Shown piece by piece: positions 22,134 to 33,725 of a DNA stretch of 64,000 bases. The stretch comes from Russula earlei (taxonomy: Eukaryota > Basidiomycota > Agaricomycetes > Russulales > Russulaceae), in assembly GCA_025769875.1 (NCBI GenBank), contig JAGFNK010000041.1, positions 62,001 through 126,000 on the forward strand, written 5' to 3'. The notes beneath the pieces are model-generated. The model saw nothing but the letters and a program-made list of their open reading frames with translations, did not search any database and was not told where the DNA came from. A program made the translations under genes and the position numbers. How positions within the stretch are numbered: the stretch's first letter is position 1; each line of letters starts with the position of its first letter.

Positions 22134-22930
22134 GCAACATATTTGTCAAGTTTGGGCGCAGTAAGACAAGTTCCACATTCTCAAGGAAATGAAGGATGAG
22201 AACATTGTGCTCACAATGCCCAAGTCAAGGTGAACAGTCTAGTCTGTTTGTGGATGAATTTGGGATTCTGAATATTCATTGGCACTGCAAACACTTTATC
22301 GAGGACTCAAAGCATAATCATAATTTCACACTTTCGCTGTGAGCCCCGTCCTCCCAAATCGGCAGCTTTATTGTTCACAGATTTAGCACCCAGTGTTTGT
22401 TAGGTACACAAATGGTCGTGAAAGTCAACCCAACCGGTCGAACGGGTTGCTTGTCAACTGAGCTGAACCTTAAAAAATATTTTCATGTAGGTGGCTCTCT
22501 ATGCTGGTATGCCTGTTACTGCGCTCGGTTGATAAGAACATTCTTTTCGTTTTGCTTTCCTGGGATTTCCCCTGCTTCAGGCACCCTATCCCGTTATCTG
22601 TGGTTGCTCCCTTCGTGGTTTTGTTTTTGCGAGCTGTGGATGGATGAGCTGCGTTCCGCGTCCGGTCGCTCCCCTCTTATCTTCTCACCGGCCCTGTGCA
22701 GAGGAAAACAATGGCCAGATGGGACATTCTATGCAAGCAAGCGCCCGTGGGCATGGACCCTGTTCGTAACCCAAGAGAGGGGAGACGCCGCCGAGGGGGC
22801 GAAAAATGGCGCGACGGAGGGGGTTACAGAGCCTGCACAGTTTGGAGGATGCCGTACGCATTCCTGCCGACCATGGGAATCCCATTCTTATTAGCCTGGG
22901 CCGCACTTCGGCGCGCAAGGTTTATCATCA
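22134..22930. other. Compartment boundary, no supported gene
   Basis: The last transposon-like sequence ends near 22,350. CG content rises from about 22,600. A plus-strand frame at 22397-22894 shows no domain and an unlikely composition. Confidence 0.3.
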
Positions 22931-23515
22931 GTGAGTCATATGGTGACCGCTTGGCCACATTACTTTCGTAAATCGTTCAACCAGGCGCGTTGCGCGAATC
23001 ACGTAACGGCAGGATATGACACCGACAATAAACCTTCCCCGCTCGCGGAAACCCACCTGTCATTGACCCTAAATACCTCATTCATGTGGGTCTCGTCTGC
23101 TGGCCCGATTATCACCATTCATCCTTGGCACCTTTTCGCGCCACGAAGGGCATCTAAACCTCATGCTTCACCCAATGCGGCAATATGCGAATTCGGAACC
23201 CGTGGGACGTCGGGTATGTTGGATGTTGGAGATACGTTGCGTCTCAGTGTGGACCGCTCCTTCTCCGAAACTGTCTTCCAACCAAATTATAGCTTTAATG
23301 AAGAAGCCATCGGGCTTGGGCCGTTTGGGACACCATTCTGGCAGGCAATCGAAGAGATTAACAAGAGCACATGGTACATAGACTCGGGTGTCACCCGCCG
23401 CAGCTCCATGGCTTTGTGGATGTCTCGAAATGCAGCATCACTCGTAGCTCAAACAGACGTGTTGACGGCATGGTATCGAATCATTCCAGTGGGCCAGCTT
23501 CCCCCCAAACCTTAA
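22931..23515 (+). CDS. Unrecognised open frame, possible orphan gene fragment
   Basis: A frame of 194 codons runs from an ATG to TAA. It has no signal peptide, membrane span or domain that I recognise. The second half (from about residue 95, SGMLDVGDTLRLSVDRSF) looks more protein-like than the first. It lies between the palindrome and the 3' end of ARP8, and the two genes converge. No intron is needed, unlike nearly all neighbours, which argues either for a recent gene or for a chance frame. Confidence 0.3.
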   Translation: MSHMVTAWPHYFRKSFNQARCANHVTAGYDTDNKPSPLAETHLSLTLNTSFMWVSSAGPIITIHPWHLFAPRRASKPHASPNAAICEFGTRGTSGMLDVGDTLRLSVDRSFSETVFQPNYSFNEEAIGLGPFGTPFWQAIEEINKSTWYIDSGVTRRSSMALWMSRNAASLVAQTDVLTAWYRIIPVGQLPPKP

Positions 23516-23761
23516 GTCGCATATTCAACTTATTGCACTCATAGATTATACGTAATATGAATCTTGCGAAATCAAAATCATATAATTGGGGAGAGAACTG
23601 CTGCGCAATCGTTGCGTACTTCGATGTGCGTGATGAGACACGCTCAGAAGAATCGAGAAAGCGCTCCTCTTGTCTCAGAACATATGACTTAAAAATAGCT
23701 TATTGCAAAGGTCTGGTTGTTTCAGCACAACGCTCATGCTCACTCGCCGACAGGAAGTGAG

Positions 23762-26316
23762 TTATAATAAGTAGAAGCAGCGTTCGCGAAGACCCCGTAT
23801 CCCTAAGAGGTCCTGGACGAATATGTAAGCGCTTAGGGATGGAAGGACATATATTGTAGCTTTCAAAGCTTACCCATTCGGCGGCGGTCAACCAGAGGTC
23901 CGAGACGCCATCCATTTTCCCAAGAACTGCGGCGCCCTTCCACACAAGGACACGCGGATCAACACCTTTAGGTGGGGGGATGATCTGTACTTTGTCCATA
24001 TTTGACACCAATGGCGTTGCAATAGCCTGCAATCTGATGGACAAGGTATGAGCCACAAAACCAAAGTATACAAGAGCAGACGGGCCTGCTTTCGAGCGCG
24101 TGTGAGACGCCAGGTATCAGTGCCGTTCCGCCCACGACGAGTACTGCCTGTAGATACTTGCGAATCTTCTCATCTCCACCTGCTGCGCGTGCGCTGTTGA
24201 AGATTGCGACGTCCATCGGCAACTTGCTTGCCTCGAACGCGATATCGAGATTGAAGCCACCCGCCGACGCGTTCCCGGCGCCTTCACCCGCTCCAGGGCT
24301 CGGCGCAGCAGTTTCGGGGACGGTTTCATCAGCGCCGACTGTTGATGATGGCAGCGCTGGCGTTGGTGCTTTCGACGAAGCCTCCCCCTCGATGGGGGTA
24401 TCCGAGGCGGATGTCTCCTCCGATTTTACCGGGGCGGGTGCTTCTGATGGCACGTCTCCAGGTTGTGCTGCAACTGCGGTATTGAGTGGGGTCTGCTGGC
24501 CCGATGCTGGTGCGTCCTGGTTTTGCGACTGCGCAGTGGCGTTTTCTAGAGCTGCAAGGTTCCTAGGAGCGAAGAGGTGCTGAGTTGAGATTATCATGGC
24601 TTGGGTCTACGGGATCAGCATCAGCGCCACCGCCACATCCGCAGCCCAGTCAAGAGCAACGAACGTATTTCTCCATCAGTGCATCGCGTGGTTCGCGTAT
24701 ATCGACGATCTCCTCTGAAACACCCGGATCCTGTGATGGTCGCACACCCTGCTTTATTTCATCGAAGTCGATCATACGGGGTTCAAAGAGGCACTACACG
24801 GACGTGATGTGTCGAACACATGGGACAACCAGAACGAGACTTACCATGGGCGCGAGAATAATTTCATCATAAGCACGTAAGCCGTACTTCTCAGCTGGTC
24901 TCCTTGGTCGCCGTACAACAAAGTCATAAAGATTGAGTGCGACATTCTCCTGTAAGCCTGCCACGTCAACGAATAATAACCGAAGGGGTTCGCTGCAGAT
25001 TCTAGTCTCACCTCTGTTAGAGTACATAGTCGGCTTTTCAGATCCTCCATTACGTTCCAATCGTAGGATCGAGCTAGATCTATATCCCTATATGGGAAAC
25101 AGATCCTGTCAAGTAGGACATACAGGAACTCGGTAATATAATCGCCTCCCATATTCAGATAGATCCTGGCAACATCAAAATCAGATCCACTCACAAAGAT
25201 GGCACAAAAAGTCTCACCTTGTTTCGGGTATGATCATACCTTCGTCTACGCAGGCGATACTTACAGTGGTCGCACCGATGTCGACGACACAAGCGCTAGA
25301 TATGCCTGCACCATACGTAGCAGCCAGTGATTCCTGACTGGCTCGTTAGCTGTCCCTTACAAAGAAGAACTAAAAATACCTGCTGAACGCACAACTGCTT
25401 GAATCCCATACGAACTAGCAACAGTTGAATCATCTCGCGGACGTATGGTCGATCATAGTAATCGGGTATCACCAGCACAGCTGAGTAGTCCTTAGATGTG
25501 ATTCAATATATATGGGCACCAGTATCCCGATAGAAATATACCTTATACTCCCGAGGACTGATAGCCAGTGAGCCTTGCAACGTTGTCTCGAGAATGGTCT
25601 CAATGTCGTCGATAATCATCGGTATTGAGTGGTAGTCCCTGGTATTAAATTTGGAGCTCAGGATCGGCCACCTCACGAGATACCCTTGCTTCTGGGGATC
25701 TGCAAGCCTCAAGGCCTGCCAAAAAAATACTTCATAAACATCAACTAGAAAAACGGGCCGGGGCGGGTGCACCTTCTCCCCAACATAATACGGTTCAGCC
25801 GCGACGTCGTGAATCCAGTCCACGCAGAATGGATCGTTCTGTTCCGGTATGAGCTCGGGTTTGAGCTGCTCGTTGAACGTCGCGGCCTTGATCGCCGCGT
25901 CGGGCGTCACGCGAAGCTTGTAAAATCGCATGCGGTCACGCAGGGACACCTGAATCACCTCCAACTTTTCGTCAAACTGCCATCACGTCACACGCCGTCA
26001 GCCTTCAGCGCTCGCGTTCGGAGAAAGGGTAAGCGGGTGGGGTTGAACGCACGGGATCGTCGGACCCGCGGACCACTGCGTATTCGTCGTTGTTGGCCGG
26101 CGGTGGAGGCGGTGCGCGGGCGCGACCCTTACGGGGGCGCGAGATTCCCTCGAGAAACGTAGGGGCGGGGGCGTTGATGGTCTTCCGCGCGATGACATTA
26201 GGTACGGTTACGGGCGTGACGTCGGACGCGCGGCCCACACGCAAATATCGCGAACCCGGGTGAATAACGACGACGTGCGAACCACGGCGGCCCTGCTCGG
26301 GATCATCCACGTCCAT
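23762..26316 (-). CDS. ARP8: Actin-related protein 8 (INO80 chromatin-remodelling complex)
   Basis: ARP8 is a nuclear actin-fold subunit of the INO80 complex and helps it bind DNA and nucleosomes. Eleven exons can be placed: 26316-26053, 25976-25773, 25715-25542, 25490-25380, 25333-25218, 25165-25012, 24949-24845, 24793-24665, 24606-24082, 24026-23874 and 23812-23762, giving about 661 residues. Family hallmarks in order are HPGSRYLRVGRASDV near the N-terminus; VVDIGATT-SIACVDEG; LNMGGDYITEFLYVLL; ALNLYDFVVRRP; and KYLQAVLVVGGTALIPG, HALES and GVDPRVLVWKGAAVLGKMDG at the end. A low-complexity acidic/Pro/Ala insert lies around 24,560-24,270, as usual in ARP8. The start chosen is ATG 26316 (MDVDD); the frame stays open to an ATG at 26424. 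The donor after exon 9 (24082) is weak: either GTCTGC or a nearby GC site. Confidence 0.92.
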
Positions 26317-26882
26317 TAGTACATCGAATGCATTCCGTATTTGTGCGAAGGGTGAGGCTCTACACGTACCTCTGGTGGGGGTTCGTCCGCGGTGGCTTTG
26401 CTCCGTGTTGCTTTCCGGCCCCATATGGTGTTCGTCTCCGACTTGAGATACGACGTGCTCACATGCTTTGGATTGGGTCTAGAGGTCGATTTGGCAAATA
26501 AGCTATCGTATGAGCAACAGGTACATACTGTAGAGGCACATGAAATGCCGTGTAGCGCATGCCTTGCGACTCATCACGTTTAACGTTGGGGATACCCCGC
26601 GGCATTCTTTAGGACGCTTTGCTACGCTTGGGAGCTGCAACGTGGCTTTCCGAGGGAGTTGGTGGGATGTGTGAACAGGTTCTGGTGGCGAGGTGGCTGC
26701 GTCTGGAGAGCGATCGCTTTCATTATAATGTCAAAATTCGATAATATCGACTTGGTGGCTGCGCTCAATGATGGCTCCATACACAAAACACAAGAACAAA
26801 TTGTCCACTGGCACTGGCAAATACATAAGTGATTGATGCTGAACACACTCTACCAACTAAAACGTGTGCGAAAAAACGATGC
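26317..26882. other. Upstream region of ARP8
   Basis: This is the interval between the ARP8 start and the 3' end of the next minus-strand gene. It should hold the ARP8 promoter. The first 108 bases are also open in the ARP8 frame. No clear TATA box is seen. Confidence 0.4.
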
Positions 26883-29260
26883 CTATGCTCGCAATCGTCC
26901 AAAAAATGACTTGAGCGGACTCGATAATCGGTGCTTGCGGCCCCCACTGGCACCCTCGCCGCCTAAAGTACGGCTTGCAGTATTCTCGTCGACGACCTCT
27001 GTGTGCCTTCTCGATCGCCTCTGCATACGCGATGCGAGAGGACTGTTCTCCTTCTCTTTATCTCTGTCACGCTCCCTGACATTCGGCGAGAGTGTCTTTT
27101 CTACGCGAGAATTACCAGAGGATAGTAGAGAGTTGCCAAACAAGCCCGGAGTGACAGAGTGCGTCGGTGAGTTGAACATCGAACCGCGCAAATTAAGAGT
27201 CTGAGAGGGTGTCTGCTGAACAGAATCACGCTGATTCACAGTGAAGATGGGAGGATTTTCCTCTGAGTCTGGGGCTGGATAAGGCAGTCCTGATGGTGTC
27301 CGGACCTCCGAATCTTCAGCTACAAAGCAAGCACGCAGCGGAGATGGTTGAGGAGACGGGAAACCCCCAGTCCCTTTCGGCGTACTCGTATGTAGTTGGC
27401 TTGCCGATAGCACACTACCCTTGGCGTCGTTTGGCCTCGGCATGTCAGCAAAGCGGACACTCTTCGCGTGCTTCAATATCCCAGGAGGACGTTGGATTGA
27501 GGATTCGACCTTCGGATACTTAGGAGAGTCAAGTGCAAGTGCGCCCGCGTGATGGGGAGTGATGGGAGAATGTGGTCTAAGAGGCTCCGGCAGACGAGGG
27601 TTAGAGTGCAGATGTGGTACATATCTCGTAGTTCCAATGTTTGGTGTAGTCCGGCGCAAATCTCTTGCAGCCCTCGTGTTATGCCTGGGTGTAACGAGGT
27701 CAGTGCGGGGGGCGGAACTCGACTTTGCACGATTATTTAGTGGAGACGCTGCAGGGGGGACTGAAGCACGCCGCACTTGGCTTGTTTGAATTGCTGAACC
27801 GATGTTCGATGTGAGAGACTTCCTTATGGAAGAAGCTTGTTTCTTGCGATATTTTTCCTTCCTTGGCGTTCTATCTTGTGCGTGTTCCCCATAGCGCGAC
27901 ATCAAATCATGTGCAAATGCCCAATCGTCCTCGCTGACGCTTGGGACAATGTCTGAGGATGCCGCTGAAAGTGAATTCACTGAAGGTGGTCTCTCTGACA
28001 GAAAAGAGCTGGATTCCGCGGGTGACGAAACTTTCAGGCTAGCAGCTTGAGACCGCAATGTACTGATCATGTCACTGATGGGGAGAGACTCGGCGTCGCA
28101 TTGCGCATTCGATGAAGTAAGTCGGAAATGTGGCGAGTATGCAGATGGTGTACCAAGGAATGCCGTGGGGATGCTTGGGTATTCCTCGGTCGCATGCCGT
28201 GGTGAGCGTAGCGTAAGGGAAGCAAGCATCTTCTGTCCACGCCGGATGGCAAGAGGCTCAGGGGCATGTGTAGGGCCTTCAGGAGAACCGGGAAATGATA
28301 TCGCAATGGTAGCAGTCGAGGTAGATACCTTGATAGCGGGCAGAGGCAGAGGCGGGGCATCATTTAATGCATCGGATTGAGCAGACTCGATTCCGGCGAC
28401 AGCGTCGACACGCTGTGACTCGTGGCGACGTTTCATAAATTCTGTACTTATATAGCTTGGCGGAACACCAAGAGACCAGCGACGTAGTTTCCCGCGCACG
28501 TGGAGAGGCGGAAACATCATCGGAATGTTTGATGGCGTGCAGTCTGCCACACGGGCGTGCGTACTGTGCGAGGCACAGCGACGAAGCGGACGTGACCGAG
28601 AGGGTGAGTCGGGGGGCTCGATGGGTTTCAAGGTAACATCCCGTCGAGCTTCACCGGAAGCAGATAGCAAGTGTGTGTCGATGTCGATGGGACCGTGGCG
28701 CTCACGGAGACAGCTCCGAAGATATGACGGAGGAAAGCAGGAACCCTCAGGGACCCAGACATAAGCAGGTTTCTCACGAGGGGGAGACCAAGGTAATATA
28801 TCAGGGGGGGTTGATCTGGGAACGGCGGACTACAGAACTAATCAGTACAATGGCCCGACAACGGGCCAATGCTCACAATCCAGGTCTGTAACGCCGGTTT
28901 GAGTCGTGCGACGTTCTTAAGGCGTTCTGGCGTGGGAGATGATACGAGTACATTGGCATGCCTCCTATTGGGGCGGTTGCCCTTTGGAAGGGCAAGAGTG
29001 GCCATGAGCGACAGGAAGACAGGTTGAGTCCGTTTCCGTCGAGGTGTAGTCGAGGGGCATGGCGGAACCTTGATGAGTTCGAGACCGCAACGAGGCAAGG
29101 AATCAAGGCTGTGCGAAGGCAAAAGCAGAGAAGGATAGTTATCAAGATGCGGGATATTGTCGAGGTTGAACGAATCGGTTGAGGAGCGCGAAGATAGGAT
29201 TCCCGAATGTGCAAAGGAGATTGAGTCCTCAGAACTGTCCAACCAGAAAGAGGCTGACAT
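26883..29260 (-). CDS. Long disordered protein with KSVRF motif, unknown function
   Basis: Two exons (29260-28877 and 28829-26883, intron of 47 bases) give about 776 residues. The start MSASFWLDSSEDS at 29260 is the first ATG in the frame. The protein is Ser/Pro/Arg-rich and probably mostly disordered, with no catalytic domain. Exon 2 begins with a Pro/Trp-rich segment (LPWSPPREKPAYVWVPEGS) that looks conserved in style. Near residue 580 GILKHAKSVRFADM contains K-S-V-R-F, which fits the RVxF docking consensus for protein phosphatase 1. The C-terminus (SPLKSFFGRLRA) is basic. I cannot name a family. A role as a phosphatase-linked scaffold is inference only. Confidence 0.7.
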
Positions 29261-29452
29261 CCTCAATAGCGCCAGTCTCTAGGTGCATGGGCGACGGACA
29301 AGAGCAACTATAGATCGTGTCGGAGTAAGCAGCAGTCCGCATAGTCACCGCGACAAACGAACGGGGCGGGGGAGGCTGACAATTGCCGAGGGAGCTTTCC
29401 ATCCAAGTGATAGCAAGTTTGTGTGGGCCCTGACCCAACTCATTTTATATTG

Positions 29453-29535
29453 GCCTGGTGGTCTAGTAGTATGATTCCTTCTTAGGGCAGAGGTCATTTG
29501 GAGGAGGTCCCGGGTTCAATTCCCGGCCAGGCCCT
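29453..29535 (+). tRNA. tRNA-Pro (anticodon AGG) with a short intron
   Basis: The acceptor stem ggcctgg pairs perfectly with ccaggcc, and C is the discriminator base. The D arm holds the A box (tggtctagtagtatg). The anticodon stem ccttc/ggagg (one G-T pair) closes the loop TTAGGG...T with anticodon AGG. About 11 extra bases follow position 37, the canonical place for a nuclear tRNA intron. The T arm is ccggg-ttcaatt-cccgg, and the B box is ggttcaattcc. A run of five T follows (29540-29544), as for RNA polymerase III termination. Confidence 0.95.
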
Positions 29536-29539
29536 GTAT

Positions 29540-29544
29540 TTTTG
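29540..29544 (+). terminator. RNA polymerase III terminator of tRNA-Pro
   Basis: A TTTTT run starts five bases after the tRNA end. Confidence 0.8.
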
Positions 29545-29825
29545 TGAGTCATGTTGTTTAGTTCGTGTTTTTTTATTTTTATGTTGTTCTTTGGGTTAGT
29601 ACGGCAACATTACGCAGCAGGCAAGTGCGTATTGAGTTGAGATATGTCGATATGTGGCTGTGCAACGTACGGCATGACACAGCCTCTCCGTATTCCCTCC
29701 AGCCGATCCACGCAGCAGTTCGGCCGTGGCGCACTCGACGTGTTCCTGTACAGCATCTGATTCGAGTATAATAATGGGTCACTTCACTGGCAACCGACCA
29801 CCGCATCTTCCTCCTTCCTCTAAAT

Positions 29826-30943
29826 ATGATTCTTGAACATCCTCTCCTACCTTCCATAAACAAAGAAGTTGGCGTCTACAAGCGAGTATGCTCGCCGTTG
29901 TCGTTACAACAGAGGAGATTGCCTTCTGACCTCTTATTGGCATAGCCCTCCACCGATCCTGAGGAAGAAGGTCCCCCTCCTGCGTACTCACGGGCGCCCA
30001 TGACTGCGACCACCCCTCCCGCGAGGATTCCGGCACTCTCAAGAAACAGAAACAGACAAGCAGTAGCGCCATTTAGCGCCGCGCCAGTCAATGGCTTGTC
30101 ATTGTACACGAAACGAGAAGACATAACAGGTAAGTCTCAACGCGCCCTAGCGCTGTGAAAAACCGCTCAAACGCCGGACAGGCTCTTGGACAATCGATCC
30201 TCTGGCTCCCCTCTTTCCCGAGCAGAACCTCGTACAAATGTTCCTCGACGGTCAATCAAAAAAGAAGTGCCGTCGCGCTCGCTCCTCAAAGACGGCACCC
30301 CTGAGTGCGACGTTCAGCTCCCGTCATGGCAGCATACAAGCAGCGCTGCGCGTTCTCGGAGACTCGTTGGACCGTTCGATTGCCACAATCCGCGCGGAGT
30401 CGCGGAAAGGAAACGTCGTTCTTAATCTTGTCAGTCGTGATAACTTTTGCATGGCGTTGCATTGTTCTTACCCGGCTTAGGTCTCTATCACCCCTATGAG
30501 GACGGTACACATTGATGCATATTCACGCAAAGGTGCGATGAGCCTCCATCTGTACCACGGCCGCGAGATGACCATGCGACTGATTTTCCGACGATGCAGG
30601 CAGCGTCACTCTTCTCGTTCCACGGACTTTCAGCGGCCTTGTCCAGCTCTCCTCTCGTCATGGCGCAGTGGAGGTGCTTCCTTCCCTAGCAGCCTCCGGC
30701 CGTGTGATAAGGACTAAGAATAAAGAAATCACCGTTCTCTTGGGCGAGGGCCCGATGCCCGTTGTGGGCTCTGATAGCATCACTGATACCGCTCGGATCT
30801 ACTCTCGCCATGGGCCTGTGAGGCTGGGGTTTAGCGGAGAAGACCGCTTGCCTGAGCGCCCCAAGCTAATGGAGCATTGCATGCAATTTGTGCACAGACT
30901 CATGGCTCCCTCATCCACAAAGTCCCTCCCCCAGTATCAGTGA
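29826..30943 (+). CDS. DUF7330-like protein, paralogue A
   Basis: Five exons (29826-29885, 29946-30129, 30182-30429, 30481-30532, 30600-30943) give about 295 residues. The N-terminus is short and followed by a Pro-rich PPPAYS segment. The conserved body starts at ITGSWTIDPLAP. Repeated beta-strand-like units follow, with SRHGSIQAALRV and SRKGNVVLNL, then RTVHIDAYSRKG, FSGLVQLSSRHGAVEVLPSL and YSRHGPVRLGFSGED. From memory this layout is that of the basidiomycete family DUF7330, a beta-rich domain of unknown function; the name needs a profile search. The gene is paralogous to 32592-33725 with the same order of exons. An antisense frame over exon 2 was rejected. Confidence 0.82.
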
Positions 30944-32591
30944 CGCAAAATGGACATGTATGATGTTAAACTGTACTACCTTTCCTGCACGGTGCATCGG
31001 CCCTCTAATCGGATTTCTTCCCACGTCTGCCGCTTAGTTGTGTGATTACTTGTTAGCACCCAACCAGAAGGTGGCACTCGTGGCTGAGTCAAGCTGCCGA
31101 ACAATCCGCACTCACACTCGTTCCCAATGTTTTATGTGGCCATCGATTAGAATCCGATCGCGACTAGCTGGTAATGGCCAGAGCTGAGACCTGACTGCCA
31201 TGGGAAAAGTACATATCTCGAATCGGCGCCTACCTACCTGGCGTCTGGGTGACCTTAGGCAGAGTAGTGGCGCCGACGAAAGCTTCTCCCTCCCCGTCGG
31301 GTGTCGGTGACTATCCCTGCGAGTGGCGACCCCTTCAATTTTGCCTCTAAAGACTCACAAGGGTTGCAATTCAAAGACTTCAGAGTTGACCGCACACGAC
31401 TTAATCTGTGCTTTAGTCCAATCACGTTATGCTCATCGCTTTCTCCTTGCACTCTAAAGCCGACTTTCGGTTGCGTTCTCTTCTCTGGCTCCAAATATCC
31501 CAACTTGACATGATCGATCAGGAGGTGTTGATGATCAGGCAGATCGGTGGTGCCGATTGCCCCGGGGTTCAAAGCTATTTTCAAGGGTGCTTCATCGCAA
31601 CCCTAATGAAGGGTCCTTCAACTGCTCTTCATCTATATGAATGGAATCGACCGATCAGCAATCTTCGGTGAACCAAACTGCGTCCTTCCGTTTGAGCGGG
31701 CGCCGCCTGTCGTCCGCACATTTATCAAAGCGTTGATATAATTGGCCAGCCATATTCTGGCTGGTGCTGTCAGTATTGTATGTCATCAAGCAGTTGCTGG
31801 AGAGCAGTGCATGTAGTCCATACACGCGGTCACTGCGCACCTGTTAATGCGCGTTGCGGTGTGCCTTGCGTCCATCCCAGGAATCGGCCCTCTATGCGCT
31901 AGAATTACGTTGCAGGACCACCCAAGCGGATTTGAGTTCACCCGAGAGAAAACACAGGAGTTGGGATTTGTATGGTAACAATCCGGCATTCCCGGTCACC
32001 CACTGATAGATTGTACGTACGGACGCAAAGGAGGGGTGTGTGACATTTGATGATCGAAGTGATAACCGTGCCAGCGAAGCTGATGGGGGACACGTTCCGA
32101 ATCCGAATCAAAATGGAAGGCAACCGGGAAATGAGCACTGTGAGTTTTCCATCGGAAAGAGTCTTCACTCTGGCCTCATTGGCCTCAGTGAGGCCACTGG
32201 CAATGAGGCCACTCGAACTACTCATATGGCATATGAGCAGATCGAGTGGCAAATGTCATGTCGAGTACGCCGCCATGGGCTGGCGCGCGCTCAAATGAAG
32301 TGCTTCGAAGTATATCGAGACCTTGAAACTGGGTAGTTACCCTGAACGCTCGGTGTCACCAACGGCAATAATCGTCAATCACACCGTAGCGGATGTTGCC
32401 AGAAGCGAAACACACGACCGCAGTACGCACCGCAGCACGCAGCATCTCCCGAGTCGTGCCGAATGGCTGTGACGGCGCTAGTTGACGTCTATAAACAGCC
32501 CTGTGTTCCATGCTGCTGCACACGTCGTCTTTTTCAAGGGACGGGGCGCTCCCAGCTGTTTCGCTTCTACCTTGAGTCGTAGCCTCCTGTG
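30944..32591. other. Intergenic region between the two DUF7330-like genes
   Basis: No frame here has splice-compatible support or a known domain. A nested inverted repeat lies at 32171-32211: arms tggcctcattg/caatgaggcca with an inner ggcctca/tgaggcc. The sequence may include remnants of further paralogues but none can be aligned by eye. Confidence 0.35.
32171..32211. repeat. Nested inverted repeat
   Basis: The outer arms are 11 bases and the inner arms 7 bases around a single central base. All are built on the word 'ggcctca'. It lies in the promoter-side region of the second DUF7330-like gene, about 400 bases before its start. Confidence 0.7.
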
Positions 32592-33725
32592 ATGATCGTT
32601 GACCACGAAGAGTTGAGCCGCATTCGTAAAGAGAAGACGGGACTCGAGGAATATGTGAGTCACGCACGCAACCGTAACGACCCAACAGCGGCTTTCTGAC
32701 CATTATGGGGATAGTCTGCTCCTGCAGAAAACCCCCCACCTGCTTACGGGTCCACTTCTTCGTCTGTTGTACTCGCGTCTTCCTTCACAGCTCCAAGTGT
32801 TCCTACCAATGGCGTGCACGTACTCACGATGCTCGAGCCGATCAGAGGTGCGTAGGGATAGATCTAGGATGCTTGTTTTTAACTTACATCGTCGCCCCAG
32901 GCTCTTGGCTGCTCGACCCGTTAGCCCCACAATCTTCGAGTCCCTCCATTGTCGAGAAAATAGTGGAAAACCGTGTCGCCGGGGGGCGGAGATCACGCCG
33001 TGTCCGCAACCTGTTATCGGGAGCACCAACTGCCAAGTTAGATTCCAGACATGGCAACATCTCTGCGGCCTTCCGTGTCGTTGGAGAATCGGTCATGCCT
33101 GCAAATGCGACCATACGCTCCACCACGCGCAGTGGGAATATCGTTCTAGAACTCGTGGGTCACTTGGCCGATTGTCATCGCTGTCCTCGACTCGACTGAC
33201 CTCACGACGCAGGTCTCCAAATCCCCCACGAGGACAGTCCACTTTGACGCGTATTCTCGGACGGGTAAGCTTGAAACCCAACTGTCCATTCGTATGTTTG
33301 AATAACCAAATGGGGGGCGCCGCCCGCGCTGCGCTGAGCTTCTCCTTTGTCGTCGGTGGATTGAATAAAAGGATCGAGACTGACTTTCCCGTATTGTAGG
33401 TAATATTTCACTTCTGATTCCACGGAGTTTTTCTGGTGTCGTGGAACTCCGGGCACGACGTGGCGACACAGAGTTGCTCCCAGCCCTTGCGGCGTCCGCG
33501 AGAATAATGAGGGCAAGCGACCAAGAAACTGTAGTTTTTGTCGGGGGCGGAGCATTTCCTCAAGCTGGTCCCTCTAGCAACGGTGACCTCGCTCGGCTAT
33601 GCACGCGTTCAGGGCTCCTGAGATTGGGCTTCAGTGGGGAGGATGCCTTCATTGAGAGCGAGGGTGTCATGGCAAAGGCTGTGAATTTATTCCAGAAACT
33701 CACTACCAAATCGGCAGCCCCGTAA
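32592..33725 (+). CDS. DUF7330-like protein, paralogue B
   Basis: Five exons (32592-32654, 32715-32847, 32901-33154, 33213-33264, 33400-33725) give about 275 residues. It begins MIVDHEELSRIRKEKTGLEE, continues with ENPPPAYGS, and enters the shared body at GSWLLDPLAP. Segments parallel to paralogue A are DSRHGNISAAFRV, TRSGNIVLEL, RTVHFDAYSRTG, FSGVVELRARRG and CTRSGLLRLGFSGED. Introns fall at the same places and phases as in A, and the fourth exon is 52 bases in both. Intron 4 is longer than the others (about 135 bases) and contains frames in other phases. Function is unknown. The two genes lie 1.65 kb apart in the same direction, consistent with tandem duplication followed by divergence. Confidence 0.83.

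Noticed and set aside
25218..25290. Possible extra intron in ARP8 starting gtaagt within VVDIGATT
   Set aside because: The translation through it (ATTVSIACVDEG) matches the family, so it is coding.
26293..26369. Possible first intron of ARP8 with a tactaat branch site
   Set aside because: Donor and acceptor phases do not match; an internal start at 26316 is simpler.
29579..30124. Minus-strand frames, including one starting MSSRFVYNDK with a hydrophobic stretch
   Set aside because: They are antisense to exon 2 of the DUF7330-like gene A, which has phased splice sites and a conserved paralogue.
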